Shown here piece after piece: positions 8,051 through 16,427 of a stretch of DNA of 64,000 nt. Source of the DNA: Sva-07 sp963716095 (GTDB lineage Bacteria; Actinomycetota; Acidimicrobiia; Acidimicrobiales; Ilumatobacteraceae); NCBI GenBank assembly GCA_963716095.1, contig CAVQSV010000016.1:186001-250000 (forward strand). The letters run 5' to 3'. A model generated the notes under the pieces. The model had not been told where the DNA came from and did not search any database. It was given only the letters and a program-made list of their open reading frames with translations. Both the position numbers and the translations under genes were made by a program. Numbering within the stretch: position 1 is the first letter of the stretch; the number at the start of each line of letters is the position of its first letter.

Positions 8051-9417
8051 GAGGCTGCTCCGGAGCCGGCTCGGTCGAGGAGACGGTCGGCGGCCCAGCT
8101 GGCGTGTTCGGCAAGGATCGGATCGATGTGCGAACGGTAGTGCTCGACGACCCGTTGGACACGTCCATCGGCAGGATCGGCGACGTTGCCGATGACGACC
8201 AGCGCGTTTCGGCGCACCCAGCGGAACTCGCGGTTGGTCACGTACCAGTGCCCGTATCGATCGTCGATCCATTCGTCATCGGCGTCGAGGAGCTCGATGG
8301 CATCGACCCAGGCATCGGCGCGCTCGTCGAGTTCGACGGTGTTGCGGCGTCCGAGCCGAACCGAGATCGGGCAGGCGTCCTGGCAATCGTCGCAGCCGTA
8401 GATGCGATCGCCGATCGCTGTTCGGTACTGATCGGGGATCGAACCGGGCTTCTGCAGGATCCAGCTGATGCATCGGTTGGCGTCGATCACGCCCGGCGCC
8501 ACGATGGCGTCCGTCGGGCAGGCGTCGATGCAGCGAACGCAGCTCCCGCAACCATCGGATGCCGGTCCCGGTGACGGCTCGTACTCGGCGGTGGTGACGA
8601 TGCAGCCGAGCACGAACCAGCTGCCCGCACCCGGCAGGAGCAGGTTGGCATTCTTGCCGTACCAGCCGAGCCCGGCCCGGTGCGCAACCGCGCGGTCGAC
8701 GATCGAATTGTCGTCGGCGAACGCAACGGCGCGGTGGTCAGCCCGACGGATCCGCTTCGCCACGTCGCGCAACGCAACTCGCAGCGGTGCATAGTGATCG
8801 ACCCAGGCATACCGGCCGACCCGGGCTTGTGGTCCCGCTGCACCGTCGGGACGTGGGGGCTCGTCGTCGGTCAGGTACGGCTTGGCGGCGACGATGACCG
8901 AGCGGGCGTCACGCACCGCCCGCACGGGGTCGGTCGAACGTTCCGGGTTGCGGTACGTGAACCCCATGTCGCCGTGGAGACCGGCATCGCGTCGCCGGAC
9001 GAGTTCGGCGCGCGCCTGCGAGAGCACATCGGCGGATGTGACACCGACGTGGGTGACACCATCGTCGGCCAGCATCGCTGCGCACGTCGTCGATCGAGGG
9101 CAGCGGTTCTGGGCGACGCACCGGCCCAAGGGTACGGCGTGCGTCATGCCGGTCGCCGGGGACGTCGCCGCCCGCTCGAACTCGGCGATGTCGACGAACT
9201 GGACCGGATCGTCGACGAGCCCTGCCGACCGGAACAGCGCCACCGCCCGGTCGGTGACGGACAGGGGCGTGGCGACAGGGACGGTGACGAGGTCGATCGG
9301 CCCGTCGTCGTTGGCGAGCAGATGCGTGACGATGCAGTCGGCGCACGCCGTGGTGCCCGTCGCCACGCAGGTGCCGCACTCGATCGAGAAGTCGTTGTTC
9401 TCCATGTCGACCATCAT
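8047..9417 (-). CDS. queG: epoxyqueuosine reductase with an N-terminal Cys-rich extension
   Basis: A 456-residue protein. Residues from about 115 on match QueG, the cobalamin-dependent enzyme that reduces epoxyqueuosine to queuosine in tRNA: a DNSIVDRAVAHRAGLGWYGK segment and two [4Fe-4S] motifs, CGSCVRCIDACP (about residues 289-300) and CDDCQDACP (about 339-347). QueG normally has 340-390 residues. The extra N-terminus reads like a separate small actinobacterial protein with two CxxC pairs (ECGTCVATG, CADCIVTHLLAN) followed by a short helix. The frame is continuous, so this looks like a fusion; an internal ATG at the MTHAVPLG segment could also start a shorter QueG. The gene is divergent from the WS/DGAT gene and overlaps the downstream glycosyltransferase by 4 bases. 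Confidence 0.85.
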   Translation of the reverse strand: MMVDMENNDFSIECGTCVATGTTACADCIVTHLLANDDGPIDLVTVPVATPLSVTDRAVALFRSAGLVDDPVQFVDIAEFERAATSPATGMTHAVPLGRCVAQNRCPRSTTCAAMLADDGVTHVGVTSADVLSQARAELVRRRDAGLHGDMGFTYRNPERSTDPVRAVRDARSVIVAAKPYLTDDEPPRPDGAAGPQARVGRYAWVDHYAPLRVALRDVAKRIRRADHRAVAFADDNSIVDRAVAHRAGLGWYGKNANLLLPGAGSWFVLGCIVTTAEYEPSPGPASDGCGSCVRCIDACPTDAIVAPGVIDANRCISWILQKPGSIPDQYRTAIGDRIYGCDDCQDACPISVRLGRRNTVELDERADAWVDAIELLDADDEWIDDRYGHWYVTNREFRWVRRNALVVIGNVADPADGRVQRVVEHYRSHIDPILAEHASWAADRLLDRAGSGAAS

Positions 9418-9457
9418 GACGAGGGGGTCTCACAGAGTTGTCTCGACCGGCCGCTGC

Positions 9458-9490
9458 GTGGTTCCCCCTGCCCTGGGCAGGGGGAACCAC
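9458..9490. repeat. perfect 33-base palindrome between queG and the WS/DGAT gene
   Basis: Left arm GTGGTTCCCCCTGCCC (9458-9473), a single T at 9474, and the exact complement GGGCAGGGGGAACCAC (9475-9490). It lies in the 111-base divergent gap between the two start codons. Outer bases (GTGGTTCCC...GGGAACCAC) and inner bases (GCCC-N-GGGC) are shared with the three copies at 40600-40728, so it belongs to the same repeat family. It could act on either promoter or simply be an interspersed palindrome. Confidence 0.8.
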
Positions 9491-9528
9491 TGGGCTGGGG
9501 GACCCACGATGTGCGCGAGAATGAAGCG

Positions 9529-11010
9529 GTGAAGCAACTGACCGGGCTCGATGCGACGTTCCTCTACATGGAGACGCCGACCACCTACGGCCACGTCAGC
9601 TCGATCGCCATCTACGAGCGACCCGACGACGCAGACTTCGACCCGTTGATCGCCGCACGCGAGATGGTCGAGAGCCACCTCGACATCGCCGAGCCCTACC
9701 GCCGCCGGCTCGTCGGCACCCCGCTGGGCATCGACCGGCCCTACTGGATCGAGGATCCCGACTTCGACCTCGACTACCACGTTCGCCACATGTCGCTGCC
9801 ACATCCCGGCACCGACCAGCAGCTCGCCGACCAGGTCGCGCGCATTCAGAGCCGGCACTGCGATCGCACGCGACCGCTGTGGGAGCTGTACGTGATCGAA
9901 GGACTCGCGTCCGGTGACTTCGCCGTCCTCACGAAGATGCATCACGCGACCGTCGATGGAGCAGCCGGCGCCATCCTCACCACGATGATGCTCGACACCG
10001 AGCCGGATGCGCCGCTCGCGGTGCCGGGCCCGCTCCCCGACAAGGAACCCGTTCCGAGCGAACGCGACATGTTCCTGCGCTCGCTCGGCAGCCTCGCCCG
10101 GCGCCCCGACCGAACCATTCGCCTGCAGCTCCGCATCGCCCAGCAGTTCGCCGAGTCCTCCCGACTCCAAGGCCCTCAGGAGCTGATCAACGCCACACGC
10201 CGAGTCGTCACCGGGGCCCGACGACGCCATCGCACCGACCGCGACTCGGCCCCTGAGGCACCCGACCGGCCCGCTCCGAGAACCTCGTTCAATGCCATGC
10301 TGTCGCCCCATCGTCGCGTCGCGTTCAAGTCGGTGCCGATGGAACGCATCAAGGGGATCAAGAACGCGGCCGGGGCCACCGTCAACGACATCGTGATGGC
10401 GGCCTGCGCGGGTGCGCTGCGCAACTACCTGGAGGCGCGCGACGAACTCCCCGACGACCCGCTGATCGGCATGGTGCCCGTGTCGATCCGCACCGGGGCC
10501 GAGGAGGAGATCTGGACGAACCGGGTGTCCGGGCTGTTCTGTCAGCTTCCGACGCACCTCGCCGATCCACTCGAGCGGATCGCGTTCATTCACGACGCCA
10601 TGGCCGAGGCCAAGGGCGACTTCGACCTGCTCCCCGCCGAGGCGATGGTGGAGCTCGCCGAGATGGCGCCGCCTGCGCTCGCAGCACGAGCTGCCAGGGT
10701 TTCAGCGGCGTTTCGGATCACCGACCGGGTGAACCCGCCGATGAACCTCGTGATCTCCAACGTCCCCGGCCCACGCCAGCCGCTGTATCTGCGCGGCGCC
10801 AAGATGTCGCACTACATCCCGGTGAACACGATCACCGACGGCGTCGGGCTGAGCATCACCGTGCAGAGCTACTGCGACACGCTCGACTTCGGGCTCGTCG
10901 CCGACTGGCAGCTGGTGCCCGACCTCTGGGCGCTGTGCGATCTGTGCATCGAGGAGATCGACGTGCTGTCGGCCGCTGTCGGCATCCGACCGACGGGCAC
11001 CCCGACGTGA
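9529..11010 (+). CDS. wax ester synthase / diacylglycerol acyltransferase (WS/DGAT)
   Basis: A 493-residue acyl-CoA-dependent acyltransferase that makes triacylglycerol or wax esters at the inner membrane. The N-terminus KQLTGLDATFLYMETP is the classic family opening; the catalytic HHxxxDG motif is present as MHHATVDGAAG around residue 138; the C-terminal half shows PLNDIV-type (VNDIVMAACAGALRNYL) and NLVISNVPGP motifs. Length is normal. The GTG start at 9529 is chosen because it gives the conserved N-terminus; no earlier in-frame start fits. The gene stands alone, divergent from queG and convergent with the NYN gene. Confidence 0.92.
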   Translation: MKQLTGLDATFLYMETPTTYGHVSSIAIYERPDDADFDPLIAAREMVESHLDIAEPYRRRLVGTPLGIDRPYWIEDPDFDLDYHVRHMSLPHPGTDQQLADQVARIQSRHCDRTRPLWELYVIEGLASGDFAVLTKMHHATVDGAAGAILTTMMLDTEPDAPLAVPGPLPDKEPVPSERDMFLRSLGSLARRPDRTIRLQLRIAQQFAESSRLQGPQELINATRRVVTGARRRHRTDRDSAPEAPDRPAPRTSFNAMLSPHRRVAFKSVPMERIKGIKNAAGATVNDIVMAACAGALRNYLEARDELPDDPLIGMVPVSIRTGAEEEIWTNRVSGLFCQLPTHLADPLERIAFIHDAMAEAKGDFDLLPAEAMVELAEMAPPALAARAARVSAAFRITDRVNPPMNLVISNVPGPRQPLYLRGAKMSHYIPVNTITDGVGLSITVQSYCDTLDFGLVADWQLVPDLWALCDLCIEEIDVLSAAVGIRPTGTPT

Positions 11011-11055
11011 TCCGCGTTCCGTCCGCAGCCGACGCGGTCGCTCACCGATGCGGGA

Positions 11056-12297
11056 TCAGAGCACGGCGATCAAGGCGTTGCTCGGCACGACGTTCGCGCC
11101 GAGCGCTTTGACGTCGGTGACGATCTCGGCATCGTTGGTGACGACCGCGACGGCCCGAGCGGCCGGGAGACGCCGGACCTCGTCGCGGATGACGTCATCG
11201 GCGATCACCCCGTCAGACGAGTAGACGACCCGGACGAGCCGCCGCCTGGTGGCGTGCGCCCCGACCACCGCCGCGCCGTCGAACACGATGGTGATGTCGG
11301 ACCCGAACCGCCGTGCCGCATTCTCGAGGGCGTCGAGCAATTGGTTTCGCTGCGCCTCGAGCGAGCGGTTGGGCCAGGCCAGCTTCGCGACGTTGTAGCC
11401 GTCGACGAGCACGACCGCGTCGGAGCGCAGCAGGAACTCGGCCGCCGCCGCCGACGAGGCGATGACGCCACCGGGAAGGCGGAGCGGGCTCCGGGCGTCG
11501 GATCGAGGTGCAGCCGAAGGGGCGTCATCCGGAAGCAGCGAATCGAGGCGCTCGGCCAACTCCCGAACTGCACGGGCGACCTCTGACACCTCGGCCGGAT
11601 CGACACCCGCCATCGACGCCCCGGCACCCGTCTCGTCACGACCCTCGCCGACCCCGTCCTCGGTCGGACCGCCAGCAGGCGCTGCCACCTCGGCGGTCGC
11701 GACCTGCGTCGCCTCGAGCTTGGCCCTGGCCGCCGTCGCCCGGTCCCGCGCGTGGCGAGCCTCCAGGCGGACGTCGACGAGTTCGGCGCGCAGCGATGCG
11801 ACCTCGTCGTCGGCCTTGACCACATCGGCTCGCAGCGCGTCGACCTCGTCGCGGAGCGAACCGATCGTGGACTCGCGTTCGGACAGGTCAGCGCGCAGCC
11901 TCACGGCGACCTGCTCGGCGGCGTGACGGCGCTTCTGCTCGCGCCGCAGCGTCGTACGCAGGTCGGCGTCGGCCGCCTCGGCAGCTCGCTCGATCACGAG
12001 TTGCGCGGCCTGCGCCTGCCAGCCCACAGGCCGTTGCAGCCACAAGATGCCGATCGGGTCGACCAGCTCGGGCAGTGCACCTGCGGCGATCGCCGTGCGG
12101 AACACATCGTCGGCCTCGATCGCTCGCCGGAGACGACCGAGCGAGCCGGTGGGGATTCGAGCCTTGCCGGCAGCCGCACGGATCTCCCGGGGAACGGAGA
12201 TCGAGGCCCTGCGCTTGGCGATCTCGTCGCCCATCGCCACGGCGTACTCGATCGCGCTGCGCAACTCGCGGTGCTCGATCGGGGGCGAGTCGGCCAT
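11056..12297 (-). CDS. NYN-domain ribonuclease-like protein with central coiled coil
   Basis: A 413-residue protein with three parts: an N-terminal all-helical region (about 1-120), a long charged coiled coil with heptad-like Glu/Arg/Ala patterns (about 115-215), a low-complexity linker, and a C-terminal NYN (YacP-like, PIN-fold) domain from about residue 290. The NYN domain has AVVLVDGYNVAKLAWP, DITIVFDGA and AVAVVTNDAEIV, which carry the conserved acidic residues expected of a metal-dependent RNase. The likely role is RNA processing or decay. It is divergent from the DnaQ/GIY-YIG gene with 72 bases between starts; the ATG gives MADSPPIEHRELRSAIEY. Confidence 0.8.
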   Translation of the reverse strand: MADSPPIEHRELRSAIEYAVAMGDEIAKRRASISVPREIRAAAGKARIPTGSLGRLRRAIEADDVFRTAIAAGALPELVDPIGILWLQRPVGWQAQAAQLVIERAAEAADADLRTTLRREQKRRHAAEQVAVRLRADLSERESTIGSLRDEVDALRADVVKADDEVASLRAELVDVRLEARHARDRATAARAKLEATQVATAEVAAPAGGPTEDGVGEGRDETGAGASMAGVDPAEVSEVARAVRELAERLDSLLPDDAPSAAPRSDARSPLRLPGGVIASSAAAAEFLLRSDAVVLVDGYNVAKLAWPNRSLEAQRNQLLDALENAARRFGSDITIVFDGAAVVGAHATRRRLVRVVYSSDGVIADDVIRDEVRRLPAARAVAVVTNDAEIVTDVKALGANVVPSNALIAVL

Positions 12298-12369
12298 GTC
12301 GACACGATACTGCACCGCCCCGGACGACCGAACGGGCGTTCTTGACAGGGTACAGGTGTTCGTGATCTC

Positions 12370-14055
12370 ATGGCGGGAATGTCCATCCGTTCGACCCCCG
12401 AGCTTCCTCTGCAGCGATCGTTCGACGACCTCGGCACGCCGCTGCACGACGTCACGTTCTGCATCATCGACCTCGAGACCACCGGCGGCAATCGCAACGA
12501 CGACATGATCACCGAGATCGGCGCGGTCAAGGTGCGCGGCGGCGAGTTCCTCGGCACCTTCCAAACGCTGGTGAATCCCGGTCGGGCCATCCCCCCACAG
12601 ATCACGGTGCTCACCGGCCTGTCCGACGTACTGGTCTCCAACGCACCGCGCATCGAGACCGTACTCGGCACACTGATCGACTTCGTCGGCGACTCGGTGA
12701 TCGTCGGCCACAACGTCGGTTTCGACGTCGGCTTCCTTCGCGCAGCGTGCCAGCGAGCCGATCGTGAACCGCTCGGTGGAACGGTGGTCGACACCGTCGC
12801 CCTCGCTCGACGCCTCGTTCGCGACGAGGTGCCCGACTGCAAGCTCGGCACCTTGGCATCGCGGTTCCGGCTCGATCATCGCCCGAGCCACCGCGCGCTC
12901 GACGATGCGCTCGCCACCGCCGATCTCCTGCACCTGCTGATCGAACGCGCAGCCGGCCTCGGCGTCGTCGGCCTCGACGACTTGGTCATGCTCTCGAAGC
13001 TCGCCGGGCACCCGCAGGCGAGCAAACTGAAGATGACCACCGACCTGCCGCGCTCGCCCGGGGTGTACATGTTCCGCGGCCAGGCCGAAGAGATCCTGTA
13101 CGTCGGCAAGGCCACCAACCTGCGTCAGCGAGTCCGGTCGTACTTCGGCAGCGACGATCGCCGAAAGATCGGACCGATGCTGCGCGAGACCCAATCGGTC
13201 ACGCACCTCGATCTGCCCGATGCCCTGACCGCTGAAGTGATCGAGAGTCGGCTGATCAGCCGGCTGCTCCCCCGGTACAACCGTGCGGGCACTCGCGCCG
13301 ACAAGTACTGCTACGTCAAACTCGACGTCGACAGTGCCTGGCCCCGACTGTCGATCGTGAAGAACCCGGCCGCCAAGGGCCTGCACCTCGGTCCGCTCCC
13401 GTCGCGCACGATGGCGACGCTCGTCGTCGACGCGATCCAGACCGCGGTACCCCTGCGGCGCTGCACGGTCCGGATGGGCCGCGGCTACACACCACCCGAC
13501 GGCGCAGCGATCTGCAGCGCTGCGCAGCTCGGCGTGGCGTTGTGCCCCTGCTCGGGCACGGCCGATCCGGCGGCCTACTCCATCGCTGTCGATGCCGCGG
13601 CGAGCGCACTGGCGGGCGACCCGCGCGTGGTGGTCGATCGACTGCGCGACCGCATGCTCGAGCTCGCATCCGCTCAGCGATTCGAGGAAGCTGCGGCGAC
13701 GCGCGACCGACTCGGTGCGCTGCTGGGGGCGGTGCGCCGCCACGTGCTCGTCGACGCACTCCGTTCGGCCGGCAATGCCGAGGTCAGCTTCGGCGATTCG
13801 ACGTGGATCATCGACCGCGGCCGCCTGATCGACGCCACCCGCTCCGGCGAGGCGGGGCGGGCGCTGCCGATCCCGCCGCCCGACACCTCCGACTCTTCGG
13901 TGCTCGCCCGCGACCAGATCGACGAGGCCTTGTGTCTGGCTCGGTTCTGCGACAAGCGCGCCGAGCGGCTCACCGTGAGGTGCTCGGGCACGTGGACGTT
14001 CCCGATCGGCGACCGCGTCGCCGACCTCTCGACGCTCACCGCACGCGCCGCCTGA
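12370..14055 (+). CDS. DEDDh exonuclease fused to a GIY-YIG (UvrC-like) nuclease
   Basis: A 561-residue bifunctional DNA-repair-type protein. Residues about 30-200 are a DnaQ-like 3'-5' exonuclease: ExoI IIDLETTGG, ExoII GHNVGFDVGFL, ExoIII HRALDDALATADLL with the DEDDh acidic residues. Residues about 225-310 resemble the GIY-YIG nuclease of UvrC/Cho: PGVYMFRGQAEEILYVGKATNLRQRVRSYF. The C-terminal part includes a UvrB/UvrC-like helix pair (RLRDRMLELASAQRFEEAAATRDRL). This architecture is known in actinobacteria, for example as a conserved mycobacterial protein. The ATG at 12370 is used; MSIRSTPELPL nine bases later is an alternative. A hairpin at 14080-14120 follows. Confidence 0.88.
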   Translation: MAGMSIRSTPELPLQRSFDDLGTPLHDVTFCIIDLETTGGNRNDDMITEIGAVKVRGGEFLGTFQTLVNPGRAIPPQITVLTGLSDVLVSNAPRIETVLGTLIDFVGDSVIVGHNVGFDVGFLRAACQRADREPLGGTVVDTVALARRLVRDEVPDCKLGTLASRFRLDHRPSHRALDDALATADLLHLLIERAAGLGVVGLDDLVMLSKLAGHPQASKLKMTTDLPRSPGVYMFRGQAEEILYVGKATNLRQRVRSYFGSDDRRKIGPMLRETQSVTHLDLPDALTAEVIESRLISRLLPRYNRAGTRADKYCYVKLDVDSAWPRLSIVKNPAAKGLHLGPLPSRTMATLVVDAIQTAVPLRRCTVRMGRGYTPPDGAAICSAAQLGVALCPCSGTADPAAYSIAVDAAASALAGDPRVVVDRLRDRMLELASAQRFEEAAATRDRLGALLGAVRRHVLVDALRSAGNAEVSFGDSTWIIDRGRLIDATRSGEAGRALPIPPPDTSDSSVLARDQIDEALCLARFCDKRAERLTVRCSGTWTFPIGDRVADLSTLTARAA

Positions 14056-14079
14056 CCCTGTCGTCGACGGGCACCCGAC

Positions 14080-14120
14080 CGATGAGTTTCCGCGTCACCT
14101 GCCGTCGCGGAAACTCATCG
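14080..14120. terminator. bidirectional terminator hairpin between convergent genes
   Basis: Inverted repeat with 15-base arms, CGATGAGTTTCCGCG (14080-14094) and CGCGGAAACTCATCG (14106-14120), and an 11-base loop. It sits between the stops of the exonuclease gene (14055, plus) and thrB (14138, minus), where a shared terminator is expected. No T-tract follows on either side. Confidence 0.7.
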
Positions 14121-14137
14121 CTGGACGGTCTCGGTCG

Positions 14138-14998
14138 TCAGGACACCAGGTGCGCGCCGCGCGGGGCGATGCGAAGTCGCTTGACGTGGCCGGAACCGGG
14201 CAGCGCTGCCATCACCGCTGGAGCTGCGTCGGCGTCGGTCAGGAACGCCACGGTGGGCCCGCTGCCGGACAGCCACCCGCACCACGCACCAGCCGCGACG
14301 CCGGAGTCGAGCGCCTCGCCGGCGCCCGGCACCTGCGGGAGCCGGACTCGTTGGTGCAGGCGATCGTCGGTCGCCCCCACCAGCAGCGTGGGGTCGTCCT
14401 GTTCGACAGCCATCACGAGCTGCGCGATCCGGCCGAGGTTGTTGACCACATCGACTCGATCGAACTGATCGGGCAGCGCTCGGCGCGACCGGACGGTCGA
14501 CGTGGTCGTGTCGGGAATCCACGTCACCACCGACGCCGAAGCGAGTCTCGGCCCGATCCGCAGCGGCAGCGCCCGGCCGCCGACCCATGCCACGATCCCG
14601 CCGAACACGGAGGCCACTGCGTTGTCGCCGTGCCCCTCCAGCCCCGCAGCGGTCTGCAGAATCGCGTCGCGCCCGGCGGCAACTGCGGCATCGGGGTCGT
14701 CGGCTCCGACCGCAACCGCAAGTGCGGCGCCACCCACGTGGGCCGCACCGCTGAAGCCCAGGCCGCGCCCCATCGGAATCGCCGAACGGAGCCAGATCGA
14801 CGCTCCGTCGGCACCACCGGCTGCAACGAACGCCTTCGCGGCGGGGTGATGGGCGTCGATGCGCTGTGCACCGTCGGGGACGTCACCGACGCCGACGTCG
14901 AGGTTCAGTTCCAGCGCCAGACCCAGCACGTCGAACCCGACGCCGAGATTCGCCGAGGACGCCGGCACTCGAACGACCGGCGTCTCAGCCACCCGCAT
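14138..14998 (-). CDS. thrB: homoserine kinase
   Basis: A 286-residue GHMP kinase that phosphorylates homoserine for threonine synthesis. The N-terminus VVRVPASSANLGVGFDVLGLALEL is the GHMP motif 1; the ATP-binding motif appears as IPMGRGLGFSGAAHVGG (about residues 71-87), with Phe where most homologues have Ser (GLGSS); the C-terminal GHMP motif WCGWLSGSGPTVAFL is present. Length fits the family (about 290-310). The start overlaps the trpD stop by 14 bases, so it is co-transcribed with trpD although the two belong to different pathways. Confidence 0.9.
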   Translation of the reverse strand: MRVAETPVVRVPASSANLGVGFDVLGLALELNLDVGVGDVPDGAQRIDAHHPAAKAFVAAGGADGASIWLRSAIPMGRGLGFSGAAHVGGAALAVAVGADDPDAAVAAGRDAILQTAAGLEGHGDNAVASVFGGIVAWVGGRALPLRIGPRLASASVVTWIPDTTTSTVRSRRALPDQFDRVDVVNNLGRIAQLVMAVEQDDPTLLVGATDDRLHQRVRLPQVPGAGEALDSGVAAGAWCGWLSGSGPTVAFLTDADAAPAVMAALPGSGHVKRLRIAPRGAHLVS

Positions 14999-16037
14999 GA
15001 GCGTTCGAGACCCTGATCAGCCCATCGAGGTGCCTCTGGGCCCGGCCGTCGTCGATCGCTGCAGCCGCAAGAGCGAGTCCCGCACCGAGGTCATCGGCCA
15101 GCCCTGCGACCACCAGGCCGCCTGCGGCGTTCAGCACCACGATGTCGCGGTGCGGACCGGGTTCACCGGCGAGCACCCGGCGAACGACCAGCGCGTTCTC
15201 CTCTGGCGTGCCGCCTCGGAGATCAGCAGCGGTGGCCGGAGCCAGCCCGTGCTCGGACGGATCGATGGTGAACTCCGTGACCTCGCCATCGTGCAGGGCG
15301 AGCACCCGTGACGGTCCGAGCGTGGTGAGTTCGTCCATCCCCTCGCCATGGACGACCCAGGCGTCGGTCAGGCCCTGACGCTCGAGCGTCTCGATCATCG
15401 GAACGGCGAACGCGGGGTCGGCCACGCCGATCAGCTGGCGCTTGACGCGCCCCGGGTTGGCCATGGGGCCGAGCAGGTTGAACGTGGTCGGCACCCCGAG
15501 TTCGCGCCGCGGTGGGCCGGTGAAACGGAATGCCGGGTGGAAGATCGGTGCGAAGCAGAATCCGATTCCTGCCTCGCGCACGCATGCTGCGACGCCTTCG
15601 GCGTGGAGTTCGATCGCCACGCCGAGCAACTCGAGCACGTCGGCGGCACCGCACTTGGACGACGCCGATCGATTTCCGTGCTTGCAGACCGGCGCACCCG
15701 CCCCTGCCATCACGAGCGCAGCCATCGTCGACACGTTGATCGAGTGCGTGCCGTCACCACCGGTTCCGACGATGTCGACGCAACGGGCGCGCTCGTCGTC
15801 GGTCAACGACACGTAGGTCGCCTCGTGCAGTGTCGCTGCGAGCAGCCCCGCCAGCTCGTCGACGCTCTCACCCTTGGCTCGCAGCCCGATCAGGAACCCG
15901 CCGATCTGCGCGGCGCTCGCGTCGCCACGCAGGATCGTGGTCATCACCGATCCGGCGGTTGCCGCGTCGAGGTCGTGGCCGGCGACCAGCGCCGACATGA
16001 CGGTCGCCCAGTCGTGGAACGGTTCGTGGCTGGACAT
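14985..16037 (-). CDS. trpD: anthranilate phosphoribosyltransferase
   Basis: A 350-residue enzyme of tryptophan synthesis that joins anthranilate and PRPP. The PRPP-binding motif DIVGTGGDGTHSINVST (about residues 88-104), KHGNRSASSKCGAADVLE, and the PLRRELGVPTTFNLLGP-like segment (RRELGVPTTFNLLGPMANP) are all present, and the acidic pair near GMDELTT fits the metal-binding region. Length is normal. It is the first gene of a trpD-thrB pair with a 14-base overlap. No trp leader or attenuator is visible upstream; whiB follows on the same strand 46 bases away, upstream in transcription order. Confidence 0.95.
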   Translation of the reverse strand: MSSHEPFHDWATVMSALVAGHDLDAATAGSVMTTILRGDASAAQIGGFLIGLRAKGESVDELAGLLAATLHEATYVSLTDDERARCVDIVGTGGDGTHSINVSTMAALVMAGAGAPVCKHGNRSASSKCGAADVLELLGVAIELHAEGVAACVREAGIGFCFAPIFHPAFRFTGPPRRELGVPTTFNLLGPMANPGRVKRQLIGVADPAFAVPMIETLERQGLTDAWVVHGEGMDELTTLGPSRVLALHDGEVTEFTIDPSEHGLAPATAADLRGGTPEENALVVRRVLAGEPGPHRDIVVLNAAGGLVVAGLADDLGAGLALAAAAIDDGRAQRHLDGLIRVSNAHAGG

Positions 16038-16083
16038 GGGCCGCAGCGTAGAGCCCCGGTGCGTTCGGGGCGAAGCGTGTTGT

Positions 16084-16323
16084 TCAGGCGGTTCGGCGTC
16101 GTTGACGGATCATGCGGCGGCGGTCGCGTTCGGTCGCCCCGCCCCAGACGCCGGCCTTCTCGCGTACCGACAGCGCATACTCGAGACACGTCGACTGCAC
16201 CGAGCATCCGGCACACACCGACTTCGCGTACTCCGCGCTGTCGTCGTCATCGGGATAGAACGCCGCAGCGTCGAGCCCCCGACACGCTCCGAGATCCCAC
16301 CATTTCAATTCCTGTACCGACAC
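16084..16323 (-). CDS. WhiB-family iron-sulfur transcriptional regulator
   Basis: A 79-residue WhiB-like protein, an actinobacterial [4Fe-4S] transcription factor that usually binds the primary sigma factor. The four cluster cysteines are Cys14, Cys37, Cys40 and Cys46 (CxxC at 37-40), followed by the G(V/I)WGG turn at residues 58-62 and a basic C-terminus (RDRRRMIRQRRRTA) for DNA contact. The short N-terminus puts it in the WhiB1/WhiB2-like size class; the subgroup cannot be fixed from sequence alone. A candidate promoter lies at 16365-16394. Confidence 0.95.
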   Translation of the reverse strand: MSVQELKWWDLGACRGLDAAAFYPDDDDSAEYAKSVCAGCSVQSTCLEYALSVREKAGVWGGATERDRRRMIRQRRRTA

Positions 16324-16364
16324 GTTCGGTCTGACTCCCCGTCGATTGCCCCTCAGTTCGGTCG

Positions 16365-16394
16365 AATCTAGAACCCAGTCGGGCCGAATGCCAG
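16365..16394 (-). promoter_or_regulatory. candidate promoter of the whiB gene
   Basis: On the minus strand a CTGGCA hexamer (16394-16389) and a TAGATT hexamer (16370-16365) are 18 bases apart, each matching four of six positions of the primary-sigma consensus. Transcription from it would leave a leader of about 35 bases before the ATG at 16323. The match is modest and based only on spacing and similarity. Confidence 0.35.
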
Positions 16395-16427
16395 GGAAAT
16401 TTCCTCGGGGAGGTCAGTGATGCGCGC

